From Candidatus Tanganyikabacteria bacterium (GTDB taxonomy: Bacteria; Cyanobacteriota; Sericytochromatia; S15B-MN24; VGJW01), in NCBI GenBank assembly GCA_016867265.1, contig VGJW01000019.1, forward strand, positions 1 to 64,000: a DNA stretch of 64,000 nucleotides, given 5' to 3'. The translations under genes and the position numbers were made by a program. The notes under the pieces are model-generated. The model was not told the origin of the DNA, did no database searches, and worked only from the letters and a program-made list of their open reading frames with translations. Each line of letters opens with the position of its first letter. The first letter of the stretch is position 1. Positions 33,781 to 43,040 of this stretch are shown here, in pieces.

Positions 33781-34074
33781 ATGCTGTCCCCGAAGACCAG
33801 TCGTCAAGATGGGACCACGCTGCTCAAGGTGGCGTCAAAGAGCAATCCTTCATCCGTTGCCGGGGCCATCGCCGGCATGGTCAGGGAAACGCGTGGCTGT
33901 GAGGTCCAGGCCATAGGAGCCGGCGCCGTGAACCAGACCGTCAAGGCCATCGGCATCGCCCGCGGCTACGTGGCACCCGACGGCATCGACCTGGTGACAA
34001 TCCCGGCCTTCCTGGACATCCAGGTCCTGGGTGAAGAACGGACGGCCATCCGCTTCATCATCGAACCCCGTTGA
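33781..34074 (+). CDS. spoVS: Stage V sporulation protein S homologue
   Basis: Small Alba-like protein of 97 residues. LLKVASKSNPSSVAGAIAGMVRE and AVNQTVKAIGIARGYVAPDGIDL are close to SpoVS, which is widespread also in non-spore-formers and may bind nucleic acid. No sporulation gene is seen here. CGAGGAG before the ATG supports this start; the open frame continues upstream as a shadow of the DUF4127 gene. Its last 17 nt overlap the 3' end of nadK on the opposite strand. Confidence 0.92.
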   Translation: MLSPKTSRQDGTTLLKVASKSNPSSVAGAIAGMVRETRGCEVQAIGAGAVNQTVKAIGIARGYVAPDGIDLVTIPAFLDIQVLGEERTAIRFIIEPR

Positions 34075-34900
34075 CGCCCCGCAGGGACCACTGCAGCTTG
34101 GCACGCAACCGGGGATAGAACGTCGCGGCCCCGAGGCGCACGAGGCGCACCGGCACCTGGGCCTTGCGTACCTCGATGAGGTCCCCTTCTCCCAGGTCCT
34201 CGACCAACGACACACCATCCACGAAAAGGCCCGCCCCCGGCGTCCGGGGGCGGACCGACATCCGGACCACGCAGGCATCGGAGATGACAAGCGGCCGTGC
34301 CGTCAGTGCGTGGGCACAAATCGGCACCATCACGAGCGCCGGGACCTCGGGTCCGAGCACGGGACCGCCCGCCGCCAACGCGTAGGCCGTGCTGCCCGTG
34401 GGCGTCGCGACGATGAAGCCATCCGCGGCATGGGTGGCCACCTCTTCATCTCCGAGGGAGACCCTTACCTCCAGCATCCGGCCGGAGGCTCCCCGATCCA
34501 CGACGACGTCGTTCATCCCGTAGGCCACCCGGTCCGGGACACCCGCCCTGCACAGGCGAACCTCGATGCGCACGCGCTCCTCGAGAACATATGCGCCAGA
34601 GGCCACGCGGGCCAGGGCCTCCGGCAGCTGATCAGGCGCGACCTCGGCCAGAAAGCCGAGCGTCCCCAAGTCCACGCCCAGCAGGGGAACGCCCGCCGAC
34701 GCCGCGAGGCGTGCGGCGCGCAACAAGGTGCCGTCACCGCCCAGCACGACCAGCAAGTCCAGGTCCTCGACGCTCGGGCTCGCTTCGTCCCCAAGCCAGC
34801 GGATCGGCCAGCCGCCGTCCGCCAGCAGGCGGCGCATGTCGGCCAGGCGAGGATGGTCCTCGCGCGCGACGACGCCGAGACGCTTCAGAGGGCTAGCCAC
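34058..34900 (-). CDS. nadK: NAD kinase
   Basis: ATP-NAD kinase of 280 residues that makes NADP. The signature GGDGTLL (54-60) and NDVVVDRG, then GFIVATPTGSTAYALAAGGP, are all present. The GTG at 34900 is chosen because GGAG lies 8 nt upstream and it gives the usual N-terminus (ASPLKRLGVVARE). It overlaps tlyA by 16 nt, so translation is coupled within ispA-PAP2-tlyA-nadK. An in-frame start at 34960 would add unconserved residues. Confidence 0.93.
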   Translation of the reverse strand: MASPLKRLGVVAREDHPRLADMRRLLADGGWPIRWLGDEASPSVEDLDLLVVLGGDGTLLRAARLAASAGVPLLGVDLGTLGFLAEVAPDQLPEALARVASGAYVLEERVRIEVRLCRAGVPDRVAYGMNDVVVDRGASGRMLEVRVSLGDEEVATHAADGFIVATPTGSTAYALAAGGPVLGPEVPALVMVPICAHALTARPLVISDACVVRMSVRPRTPGAGLFVDGVSLVEDLGEGDLIEVRKAQVPVRLVRLGAATFYPRLRAKLQWSLRGVNGVR

Positions 34901-35649
34901 AAGAGATACTCCACGTTGCCTTCGGGTCCCGTGATGGGGGAGGTCGTCACGCCGCGACACACGAAACCCAAGGCCTCGGCTTCGCGGACCACGGCCCCGA
35001 GCGCTTCCTCCCGGTGGGCAGGATCCCGCACGACGCCGCGGCTGCCCACGCGTTCCGGACCCACCTCGAACTGGGGTTTGACCAACGCCACCACCTCGCG
35101 GTCGCTTCCGGCTGGCCCCGCCTCGAGCCAGCCACGGACCGCAGGCAGGACCTTGGCGAGGCCGATGAAGGACACGTCCATCACGGCGAGGGTCACGGGT
35201 GGTCCCTCAGCCACGAGATCGGCTGCTCCGAGGTGACGCGCGTTGGTCCGCTCGTGGACGACGACACGCGGGTCCTGGCGAAGCTTCCACGCCAACTGGC
35301 CGTAGCCCACGTCGACGGCGTGGACCCTCGCGGCTCCCCGCTGCAGCAGCACATCGGTGAAGCCCCCGGTCGAAGCCCCGACATCGACGGCCACCCGATC
35401 CGCCACGGCAATGGGCCACAGGCCGAGCGCGTGATCCAGCTTGAAGCCCCCGCGAGAGACCCAGGGCACGGCCTCGCCGACCCGCCGCACCTGCTGGTCG
35501 TCTTTCACCCACGTTCCGGGCTTGGTCGCAGGCACATCGCCGATGCGGACCTCACCCGCCATGATGGCGCGACGGGCTGCCTCCCGGGATGGATAGAGGC
35601 CCTCGGCCACCACCCGCTGGTCCAGCCGCTGGCGGGCGGCGCCCTTCAC
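34885..35649 (-). CDS. tlyA: TlyA-family rRNA methyltransferase
   Basis: 2'-O-methyltransferase of about 254 residues that modifies 16S and/or 23S rRNA. An N-terminal S4 RNA-binding domain (RLDQRVVAEGLYPSREAARRAI) precedes the FtsJ-like domain, with SRGGFKLDHAL, VDVGASTGGFTDVLLQRGA for SAM binding and LAVMDVSFIGL. The GTG at 35649 overlaps the stop of the PAP2 gene (GTGA), a coupling that favours it over GTG codons at 35658 and 35679. nadK follows with a 16-nt overlap. Confidence 0.92.
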   Translation of the reverse strand: MKGAARQRLDQRVVAEGLYPSREAARRAIMAGEVRIGDVPATKPGTWVKDDQQVRRVGEAVPWVSRGGFKLDHALGLWPIAVADRVAVDVGASTGGFTDVLLQRGAARVHAVDVGYGQLAWKLRQDPRVVVHERTNARHLGAADLVAEGPPVTLAVMDVSFIGLAKVLPAVRGWLEAGPAGSDREVVALVKPQFEVGPERVGSRGVVRDPAHREEALGAVVREAEALGFVCRGVTTSPITGPEGNVEYLLWLAL

Positions 35650-36080
35650 CCCAGCCACCGGTGCAAGCCGACGGCCCACAGCACGCCAACCACCGCGCCA
35701 CCCAGCACCTCGGTCGGCGTGTGCCCGAGCAGTTCCTGAAGCTTGGGCATGGAGAAGCGCAGTTCCTGCTGGAACTCAGCCACGATACGGTTCAGGACCG
35801 CGGCTTGGCGGCCAGCGGCACGCCGGACACCGGCAGCGTCGTACATGATGATGGCGCTGAAGACCACGGCGCAATCGAAGAGCGGTGACGCAAGGCCCTC
35901 CGTGAGCCCGATGGAGGTGGTGAGGCCCACCACCAGCGCCGTGTGGGAGGAAGGAAAGCCACCCGTCCGGACCAGCAGGCGAAAATCCAGTTGGCGGTGA
36001 CGGACGAGCGACCAGAGAAACTTCCACGACTGGGCCACGAAGCCCGCCGAGAGGCCCGTTACCAGCGGCAGATGGTCCAC
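35646..36080 (-). CDS. Divergent PAP2 family protein (DUF212/YuiD-like)
   Basis: Membrane protein of 144 residues with several hydrophobic helices. The signature GGFPSSHTALVVGLTTSIGL matches the divergent PAP2 group, thought to act on lipid phosphates; the specific substrate is unknown. TPTEVLGGAVVGVLWAVG is also typical. The GTG at 36080 has AGGAGGG about 9 nt upstream, lying within the 3' end of ispA (4-nt separation from its stop). The neighbour upstream is a prenyl diphosphate synthase, a pairing also found in cyanobacteria, which suggests a role in isoprenoid phosphate metabolism. Confidence 0.87.
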   Translation of the reverse strand: MDHLPLVTGLSAGFVAQSWKFLWSLVRHRQLDFRLLVRTGGFPSSHTALVVGLTTSIGLTEGLASPLFDCAVVFSAIIMYDAAGVRRAAGRQAAVLNRIVAEFQQELRFSMPKLQELLGHTPTEVLGGAVVGVLWAVGLHRWLG

Positions 36081-36084
36081 GACC

Positions 36085-36912
36085 TCAGACCCTCCTGTGG
36101 AACGCGCCGACCGCGAACGACTCGAGGACGGCCGATCCGAGCCTGGCGGCCGCCGCCACGGCCCGGGCCAGCGCAGCCTCGCCGGCTGCCTCGGTAGCTG
36201 CCCGGCCATGCACGGCCACCCAGGAGGCGGGGTCCGCTTCGTCATCCAGCAAATCGTCGGCCAACTGGAACGCCAGTCCCAATTCCCGGCCATACTCAGC
36301 CAACACGTCGAGGACGGGGGCATCCGCACCCGCGGCAAGGCCACCGAGCAGGCAGGCCGCCTCCATCAGGCGACCTGTCTTCAGGCGGTGGATGGTCTCC
36401 AGATCCGGGGGGCCGACCATGTCCTTCGCCTCGAGATCCAGCACCTGTCCCGGGACCAAGCCGGCCCATGTCGCCTCGGCAAGGCAGGCACACGCCCTCG
36501 CCGACCACGCCCCGCCCGCGGAGGCCAGGCTGCCGAGACCGAGCGCCAGCAGGGCATTACCAGCCAGCAAGGCCGTGGCTTCCCCGTGAACCACGTGGAC
36601 GGTCGGCCTGCCGCGACGCTCGTCGTCGTCGTCCATGCACGGCAAATCATCATGGACCAGACTGAAGGCATGAACGGCCTCGACGGCGCATGCCGCGGGC
36701 ATGGCCGCGCCGGGTTCGGTGCCCGCGGCTTCGCAGGACGCCAAGACGAGCAGCGGACGAAGACGCTTTCCCGGCCCCAGCAGGCCGTAGCCGCACGCCT
36801 CGCGCAACCGGCCCTCGGGGAGGCCCGCGATCAGGCCGAGGAGCGCCTCATCGACCCTCGGCCGCCACAGGGCGGCGAAAGCCCCGGAGGCGTTGGCTGC
36901 GAACGACGACAC
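36085..36912 (-). CDS. ispA: Polyprenyl (farnesyl/geranylgeranyl) diphosphate synthase
   Basis: Trans-prenyltransferase of 275 residues. The first Asp-rich motif DDLPCMD (88-94) and the second, DDLLD (219-223), bind Mg2+ and diphosphate; GPGKRLRP and GQVLDLEAKD are also conserved. The extended DDxxxxD form is usual for bacterial IspA/CrtE; product chain length (C15 or C20) is not decided by what I can see. The first codon is GTG, and TACGAT ends 6 nt before it, suggesting a leaderless mRNA for the whole ispA-PAP2-tlyA-nadK unit. Confidence 0.92.
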   Translation of the reverse strand: MSSFAANASGAFAALWRPRVDEALLGLIAGLPEGRLREACGYGLLGPGKRLRPLLVLASCEAAGTEPGAAMPAACAVEAVHAFSLVHDDLPCMDDDDERRGRPTVHVVHGEATALLAGNALLALGLGSLASAGGAWSARACACLAEATWAGLVPGQVLDLEAKDMVGPPDLETIHRLKTGRLMEAACLLGGLAAGADAPVLDVLAEYGRELGLAFQLADDLLDDEADPASWVAVHGRAATEAAGEAALARAVAAAARLGSAVLESFAVGAFHRRV

Positions 36913-36918
36913 GGGCGG

Positions 36919-36924
36919 ATCGTA
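36919..36924 (-). promoter_or_regulatory. Putative -10 box of ispA operon, leaderless
   Basis: Minus-strand TACGAT, then CCGCCC and the GTG start of ispA. No ribosome-binding site could fit in the 6-nt gap, which supports a leaderless start. Confidence 0.5.
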
Positions 36925-36954
36925 CCATGCAGCCTTGAAGGAAGGGGGATCTCC

Positions 36955-38679
36955 GTGTTACCTTCGGCCCTCATGAACCCGCGCATCCGGTCCCTCGTCC
37001 CTGGCCTCGGTGCCGCCGCCGTGGGCACGCTGCTCGTCGGTACCCCGGCGTGGGCCGCAGCGCCCGTGCCTCCGCCACCGCAAGTACCGGCAGGCTTGCC
37101 GCCTGCCGCCTCACCCGCCCCGACGCCTGCCGCATCGCCGGCGCCCGACACGCTTGCGGACGACCTCAAGGTGCTGGGTCGCCGCCACGTGGCGCTCGCG
37201 GACGAAGTCGCCGCGCAGCAGAATCGCCTCGACACCCTTGAGGAACGCATGAGCCTGCAGGAACGCAGGCTTGTGGTCGGGGGAGCCCTCCAGATCCTGC
37301 ACCGCAGCTACGGTTCGGGCGTCGGCGGGCCAGACGACTTCCGGGTCCAGACGGACCTGCGCCTCGTCGCGGACCTCGCCCCCGAATTGTCCTGGCAGGG
37401 CGACCTGCTGTTTCTTGGCAACGGGTTTCAGCAGTCGGCCAGCGGCTTCCAGTCCGTCCAGGCAGCCAACCCCGCCGTTGCCGCGAACTTCCGGGACGAA
37501 GGGGCGGTCGTGCACGTCCGGCGGTCTTCGCTGACGTGGGTGGCCGAGGGGCAGCGCGTGCAGCTGGGCTTGCTGCGCCTCGCCGAGGCGATGCCCGTGA
37601 GCCCGGCGCTCGGAGGGTGGGTCTCCAGGGCGCCTCTGTGGCCCAATGGCGAGGGCGGCTACGGCTACGTGGGCCAGCCACCCATCGTAGACGGCGCCAT
37701 CCGGTCCATCGCCGCCACCGACGGATCGGGCAGGCAAGGACGGCTGCCGATGCATCCCGGCACCGATGTCGTCCGGGACCTGCTGCACCCGGCCGCAGCC
37801 GAGGACCTGATCCTCTCGGGCGCTCCCGGAGCCTCGTGGCAGACGGACTGGGGACCCGTGGCCTTCGGGGCGCTCATCCACGACGGCGTGCCCGGCGTCT
37901 CGGCGGCACGCGCGCGACAGGTCCTGCCCGGCCACTTCCCCCAGCCTGTCGATCCCCGGTCCGGCTATGGCCTGCTGAAGTTGGGCACCGATCTGGGCTG
38001 GTTCCGCGCATCGATGGTCGGACACCTCGACAACGGCAGGCTCGGCGAGGCGTTCGACACCACGAAGACGGCGGGCAAGGGCGTGGGCCTCTCGATGGAC
38101 CTGGGCGATCCCGGCCTCGGGGCCACGCTCTCCTGGGCGCAGGTACGGCGCGGTGGCGATGATGGACGTCACGTGCAAGAGGCAAGCGTGCAGGTCGGTT
38201 CCGAATCGCTCCTCGGTTCGGGCGTCGGCCTGTCCCTCGCCAGCCGCCTTGGTCTCGCCCCCTTCGGCAACAAGCCCGGCAACTCCGGCCCGACGCTTGC
38301 GGAGTTGGCCCTGCCGGACGGCAAGGGCGGGATCAGAGCCTCCCGTATCCCGCTCGTACCCTACAACTGGGTCTCGAGCGGCCTCGTCGTGCGATTCCCG
38401 GGCATTCCGACCGTGCCTGGCATCACCCTGGCGGCACAGACCAGCGGCTGGGACCTGCTCGAGAGCAACTTCGGCTCGGGCCTGACGGCGCTGGTCGAGC
38501 TGGCCCCGCACCCCCTGCTGCCCAGGCTCTTCGTGCAATACGACATGGGCAAGTACGGGCCGGGCGAGAACCCGCTCTGGTCCTCGGGCGGCACCGGGAA
38601 CACGACGGGTGCGGGCAACAACCCGACGGCACCCATCACGCACGAGCAGCTCGTGCTTGGCAGCCGCATCACCTTCTAG
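36955..38679 (+). CDS. Outer-membrane porin-like beta-barrel protein
   Basis: Exported protein of about 574 residues. A signal peptide (up to PAWAAAP) and a Pro/Ala linker lead into a coiled coil (about 70-105, LKVLGRRHVALADEVAAQQNRL), and then a barrel-like part built of alternating strands. The final strand LVLGSRITF ends in Phe, the classic BAM recognition signal. It probably forms a trimeric channel, with the coiled coil reaching into the periplasm. The GTG at 36955 has GGAAGGGGG 6 nt upstream; the ATG at 36973 is an alternative. No specific porin family is assigned. Confidence 0.75.
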   Translation: MLPSALMNPRIRSLVPGLGAAAVGTLLVGTPAWAAAPVPPPPQVPAGLPPAASPAPTPAASPAPDTLADDLKVLGRRHVALADEVAAQQNRLDTLEERMSLQERRLVVGGALQILHRSYGSGVGGPDDFRVQTDLRLVADLAPELSWQGDLLFLGNGFQQSASGFQSVQAANPAVAANFRDEGAVVHVRRSSLTWVAEGQRVQLGLLRLAEAMPVSPALGGWVSRAPLWPNGEGGYGYVGQPPIVDGAIRSIAATDGSGRQGRLPMHPGTDVVRDLLHPAAAEDLILSGAPGASWQTDWGPVAFGALIHDGVPGVSAARARQVLPGHFPQPVDPRSGYGLLKLGTDLGWFRASMVGHLDNGRLGEAFDTTKTAGKGVGLSMDLGDPGLGATLSWAQVRRGGDDGRHVQEASVQVGSESLLGSGVGLSLASRLGLAPFGNKPGNSGPTLAELALPDGKGGIRASRIPLVPYNWVSSGLVVRFPGIPTVPGITLAAQTSGWDLLESNFGSGLTALVELAPHPLLPRLFVQYDMGKYGPGENPLWSSGGTGNTTGAGNNPTAPITHEQLVLGSRITF

Positions 38680-38688
38680 GCCCGAGCC

Positions 38689-39531
38689 GTGCCCGAAATG
38701 CCGGAGGTCGAGACGGTTCGCCGCCAGCTCGAGCCCGGGCTCACGGGCCGCACCATCACGGCCATCTGGGTCGACAGGGGGCCCCGCTACGGCGACGTTT
38801 CGGCGGCCGTCGGGCGAACGGTCCTGCGGCTCGCGCGCCGGGGCAAGTACCTGCTCGCCGACCTGGGCGCCAGCACGCTGGTGCTGCACCTCGGGATGAG
38901 CGGCCGCCTTGCCTTGTTGCCGGCCGGGGCCGTGCCCGATCGCTTCGTCAGGGCCCGGTTCACCCTGGATGACGGCCAGGATCTGGTCTTCTCGGACATG
39001 CGTCGCTTCGGGACGATGGGCATCCTCGGCAAGGGCGCCGTCCCCCCGTGGGATACGCTGCGAACGATGGGCCCCGAGCCATTCTCGGAAGCCTTCACGG
39101 CCGACGCGCTGCACAGCGCGCTCAAGCATGCGCGACGGACCCTCAAGGCCCAGTTGCTGTCGCAGCGCCCCGTGGCGGGCCTGGGCAACATCTACGTCGA
39201 CGAGTCGCTCCACCGCGCCGGCCTGCACCCCCGGCAACGCAACCTGAGCAAGCCCGCGGCCACAAGGCTGCACCGGGCCATCATCGAGGTCCTGCACGCC
39301 GCCGTCGAGGCGCGCGGCACGACCTTTCAACTGTACCGGGACGGACATGGCGGGGCGGGAGACTTCTACCGCGAGTTGCGCGTCTTCGATCGCGCGGGCT
39401 TGCCTTGCCATGCCTGCGGGACGACCATCGTGAAGGAACAGCAGGAAGGACGCGGCACGCACTGGTGTCCCGGCTGCCAGCCCCCCCCTCGGAAACCGTC
39501 TGGCCGACAGGGACGGCGAGGCGTATCCTAA
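38689..39531 (+). CDS. mutM: Formamidopyrimidine-DNA glycosylase
   Basis: Bifunctional DNA glycosylase/AP lyase of 280 residues that removes 8-oxoguanine. The GTG start gives M-P-E-M-P-E-V-E-T, so the catalytic Pro2 and Glu3 are in place. Other hallmarks are LHLGMSGRL, RPVAGLGNIYVDE and the C-terminal zinc finger CHACG and CPGCQ. It lies 9 nt after the porin gene. A run of eight C at 39481-39488 falls near its 3' end. Confidence 0.96.
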   Translation: MPEMPEVETVRRQLEPGLTGRTITAIWVDRGPRYGDVSAAVGRTVLRLARRGKYLLADLGASTLVLHLGMSGRLALLPAGAVPDRFVRARFTLDDGQDLVFSDMRRFGTMGILGKGAVPPWDTLRTMGPEPFSEAFTADALHSALKHARRTLKAQLLSQRPVAGLGNIYVDESLHRAGLHPRQRNLSKPAATRLHRAIIEVLHAAVEARGTTFQLYRDGHGGAGDFYRELRVFDRAGLPCHACGTTIVKEQQEGRGTHWCPGCQPPPRKPSGRQGRRGVS

Positions 39532-39560
39532 ATTCGTCCGAACGCTCCAGAGCGACCGCA

Positions 39561-42500
39561 TTGAAACACTCCTGCCCCGGCTGCCGTGTGCCCGTCGAGT
39601 CCGGGCAGCGCTTCTGCATCCAGTGCGGCCTGCGCCTGCGCAAGGCTTGCCCGCGCTGCAACGAGGGTCTGGACGCACCTGCCCGCTTCTGCAGCCAGTG
39701 CCGCGCCGACGTGGCGGACGTGCCACTGTCCGCGGACGCGCCCGAGGCGCGCTGGCCCGCGCCCCCGCGTCACGTGCCCCTGGCCCAGCCCGTCGCCACG
39801 GCCCAGGCGCCAACCGGCACGACCGCCGCACCCAGTGCCGCGCCGACGGTCGCACCGACAGCGCAGGCCGCAAGCAGCGACAGGCGCATCATCACCGTGC
39901 TGTTCACCGATGTCACGGGCTTCACGGCCATGTCGGAGAAGCTCGATCCGGAGGAGGTCACCCGGATCATCAACGACTTCTTCAAGGTGCTGGTCGAGCC
40001 CATCTATCGCTACGGCGGTGTCGTCGACAAGTACATTGGCGACGCGATCATGGCGCTGTTCGGTGCGCCTGTCGCGCACGAGGACGACCCGGAGCGGGCG
40101 ATCCGGGCGGCCTGGGCCATGCAGGTCAAGGGCAAGGCTTTTGCGGACGCCCTCGAGGAGCGCACGGGCATCGGCCTCAAGATTCGAATCGGCATCCATA
40201 CGGGCCTGGTGGTCGCGGGACAGGTCGGCGGCAGCCAGCGATCGGCCTACACCGTCACGGGCGACACGGTGCTGGTCGCCCAGGCCATGGAAGCCGGTGC
40301 CTCGCCGGGCCGAATCCTGGTCAGCCAGGACACCATGCGCCTCGTCGGCCAAGGTGCGGCCTTCACGGCCCGGGAGCCCATCAAGGTCAAGGATCGCAAG
40401 GATCCCGTCGAGGTCTACGAGGTCGCGTCCGTCGGGCATTCCGGACGGACGGACCACGAGGATGATGAAGTCTTCATCGGCCGTGACGATGATCAGGACA
40501 TCCTGTATCAGGGCTGGGGGCTCGCCTCCGTGGGCCGGCCGCAGGCCATTCGGCTCGTGGGCGATGCCGGCAGCGGCAAGTCGGCGATCCTCCGCCACTT
40601 CGCGAGACAAATCCGGGGGCAATCCGCCCGCGTCCTCTGGGCGCGCTGCCTTTCCTTCGAGCAGGAAACGGTGCAGGCCGGCCTCGCCGACCTGCTGGTC
40701 CGGCGCCTGGGACTCTCCGCCTCACGGCCCGAGGCGCAGGTCAAGGAAGACATCCGTGCCGTGGTGGGCAAGGTCCTGCCGGGGGACGAGCATGCGCCCG
40801 AACTGCTGGGCAGCATCCTGGGCCTGCGCCTGCAACATCCCGATCTCACGGGCCTTTCGCCCCGCCAGCTGCGCACGGCGGCCTTCCTGAGCCTGACGGA
40901 GCTGGTCCTGGCTGAAGCGCGCGTCACGCCGGTGCTGCTCGTCTTCGAGGACCTGCACTGGGCCGACGATGCCACGTGCGGGTGGATAGGCGGCTTCCTG
41001 GACCGACTGGCCCTTGAAGAGGACGTTCGCGTGATGGTCGCGCTCGCGGCACGTACTGAAGGTCTTGCCCAGCTGCAGCAGCTGTCGGCCAACATCGGGT
41101 GTCACGAGATCATCTTGCGTCCGCTCACGGAGGAAGAGGCGCTGACGTTGGCAGCCCTGCAACTCAGCAGCACGCCCGACAACCTGCCGGCCGCGGTCCG
41201 CAGCCTGATCGAGCGGGTTCTCGAACGCGCCGAGGGCAATCCTTTCTACCTTGGCGAGATGCTGCAGCATCTGCTGGATCGTGCGGTACTCGTGCGTGAG
41301 GGGGCGGGCTGGTCGGTGTCGTCCCCGGGCGCGGAAGGCGCGCTGCCGACGTCGGTCCGCAGCGCGATCGCCGCGCGTCTCGACAGCCTGGACGACAACT
41401 TGCGCAGTTGGGTGCAATTGGCCGCCGTCATCGGCCGCCAATTTGAACCGGCACTTCTTGGTGCCGTGATTCGCTCGGAACCGGAAACGGGCCTGAAGGC
41501 GCTCATCGAGCAGAAGATTTTCCATCGTCGCAGCGACGGCAGTTGCGGTTTCAACCAGGCCATGGCCCAGGAAGTCGCCTACGAGAACCTGCTGCTGGCC
41601 AATCGGCGCGATCTGCACCGCAAGGTCGGCCAGGCGCTCGAGGAACAGGGGATCGCCCAGACGCAGCCCATGGTGCTGGCCCAGCATTACCTGCGCGCAG
41701 AGGAACCCGTGCCTACGGTCCGCTACCTCGACAAGGCCGCCGAGCAGGCCCACGCCGGCTTCGCGAACGCCGAAGCCCAGAAGGCGCTGCGTACGGCCCT
41801 CGACTGGCTTCCGCGCTGCCCGGCGGATGCGCCGGACATGCCTGCAAGACCCGACCTGTTGCTGCGACTTGCCCGAACGGAGACGCAACTGGGGAACCTC
41901 GAAGCCGCACAGCAAGCCCTCGGAGAACTCGACACCCTGGGCATCTCCAGCGCCGAGATCGCCGAGTGCCGCGGCGTGCTCCTCGACCGCAAGGGAGAGC
42001 TCGAGCCTGCGATCGTCGCCTATGCGCAGGCCTGTGCCTTGACCGCTGATCCGGCCAGCCGCGCCCGTGCGACGGCCGGCATGGCCGAGATTCACCGCCG
42101 TCTGGGCCAGTATCCGGAAGCGATGGCCAAGGCCAGGGAGGCCTTCAGGATCCTCGAGGACCTGGGGCGCTCCGCAGAAGCCGCCTTGATGCACAGTATC
42201 CTCGGCCTGTGCCTGTGGCGTCAGGGAGACCTGGAGGGCGCGATGCGCGAGCATGCCGAGGCCATGCGGCTCAGGGTCCAGGCGGGCGACATCCTGGGGC
42301 AGACCAAGAGCGCCAACAATCTGGGCGTTGCGGCCATCGCCAGGGGCCAATGGCCCGAGGCACTCGAGCACTTCGAGCGTTCCGTGATGCTGGCACGTCG
42401 GCTGGGCGATCGCATCCAGCTGGCCATGGCCAGCAACAATCTGGGCGATCTCTTGCTCAAATCCGGAGACGACGAAGGTGCTGAACGCGCCATCCAGCAA

Positions 42501-43034
42501 GCCCTGAAGCTGGCCGAACAGACGGGCAATGTGCTCGAAGGCCTGACGGCAAGGGCCAACCTGGCCGAGCTGCATATGGTCCGAGCCGAACATGACGAGG
42601 CACTCGCGCTCCTCGACGAGTGCCTGCGCCTGATGGCCGAAACGGGTGCTGACGAATTCGCTCCGGAGTTGTGGTGCCACCGCGGCAGGGCGCTGCTGGG
42701 AGCCGGCAGGCTTGGCGAAGCCAGGGAGGCGCTCGACCGGGCCATCGCGCTGGGTGAGACCCAGGGCAATACCAGCGCCACGGCGCTCGCGCGCAGCCAG
42801 ATGGCCGAGGTCACGGCTGCGGAAGGGCGGGAGGATGAAGCCGTCGTCGCGGCTCGCGAGGCGCTGGATCAGCTTCGAAGTCTGGGCAACGACCTGGAGA
42901 TCGGCAAGGCGATGCTGCGCCTTGTCCCTCACGTGCCGGGTCCCGAGGCCGCTCAGCTCCGTCTGGAGGCCGCCGCCTGCTTCCGCAAGCTGGGAGCACG
43001 ACGCGAACTGGCCGCTTGCGGCGAAACGGCCTGA
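39561..43034 (+). CDS. Class III cyclase-like domain, AAA ATPase and TPR protein
   Basis: A 1157-residue multidomain regulator. Two zinc ribbons at the N-terminus (CPGC/CIQC, CPRC/CSQC, 5-48) are followed by a class III nucleotidyl-cyclase homology domain (about 108-290), an AAA/STAND-type ATPase with Walker A GDAGSGKS (334-341) and Walker B LLVFEDLHW, then TPR repeats (NNLGVAAIARGQWPEALEHF). The metal-binding Asp117 and Asp161 are kept. The transition-state Asn and Arg of the VNLAAR motif read VLVAQA (Leu238, Ala242), so the cyclase is probably inactive and may only bind nucleotide. The start codon is TTG (39561). Confidence 0.88.
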   Translation: MKHSCPGCRVPVESGQRFCIQCGLRLRKACPRCNEGLDAPARFCSQCRADVADVPLSADAPEARWPAPPRHVPLAQPVATAQAPTGTTAAPSAAPTVAPTAQAASSDRRIITVLFTDVTGFTAMSEKLDPEEVTRIINDFFKVLVEPIYRYGGVVDKYIGDAIMALFGAPVAHEDDPERAIRAAWAMQVKGKAFADALEERTGIGLKIRIGIHTGLVVAGQVGGSQRSAYTVTGDTVLVAQAMEAGASPGRILVSQDTMRLVGQGAAFTAREPIKVKDRKDPVEVYEVASVGHSGRTDHEDDEVFIGRDDDQDILYQGWGLASVGRPQAIRLVGDAGSGKSAILRHFARQIRGQSARVLWARCLSFEQETVQAGLADLLVRRLGLSASRPEAQVKEDIRAVVGKVLPGDEHAPELLGSILGLRLQHPDLTGLSPRQLRTAAFLSLTELVLAEARVTPVLLVFEDLHWADDATCGWIGGFLDRLALEEDVRVMVALAARTEGLAQLQQLSANIGCHEIILRPLTEEEALTLAALQLSSTPDNLPAAVRSLIERVLERAEGNPFYLGEMLQHLLDRAVLVREGAGWSVSSPGAEGALPTSVRSAIAARLDSLDDNLRSWVQLAAVIGRQFEPALLGAVIRSEPETGLKALIEQKIFHRRSDGSCGFNQAMAQEVAYENLLLANRRDLHRKVGQALEEQGIAQTQPMVLAQHYLRAEEPVPTVRYLDKAAEQAHAGFANAEAQKALRTALDWLPRCPADAPDMPARPDLLLRLARTETQLGNLEAAQQALGELDTLGISSAEIAECRGVLLDRKGELEPAIVAYAQACALTADPASRARATAGMAEIHRRLGQYPEAMAKAREAFRILEDLGRSAEAALMHSILGLCLWRQGDLEGAMREHAEAMRLRVQAGDILGQTKSANNLGVAAIARGQWPEALEHFERSVMLARRLGDRIQLAMASNNLGDLLLKSGDDEGAERAIQQALKLAEQTGNVLEGLTARANLAELHMVRAEHDEALALLDECLRLMAETGADEFAPELWCHRGRALLGAGRLGEAREALDRAIALGETQGNTSATALARSQMAEVTAAEGREDEAVVAAREALDQLRSLGNDLEIGKAMLRLVPHVPGPEAAQLRLEAAACFRKLGARRELAACGETA

Positions 43035-43040
43035 CGGGGC

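Noticed and set aside
36097-36954. Upstream extension of the porin frame over ispA
   Set aside because: The extension has no signal peptide and is antisense to ispA. The signal peptide and GGAAGGGGG site place the start at 36955.
37111-39873. A 920-codon minus-strand frame across porin and mutM
   Set aside because: Composition is Arg/Gly/Gln-rich without domain matches; both plus-strand genes are well supported.
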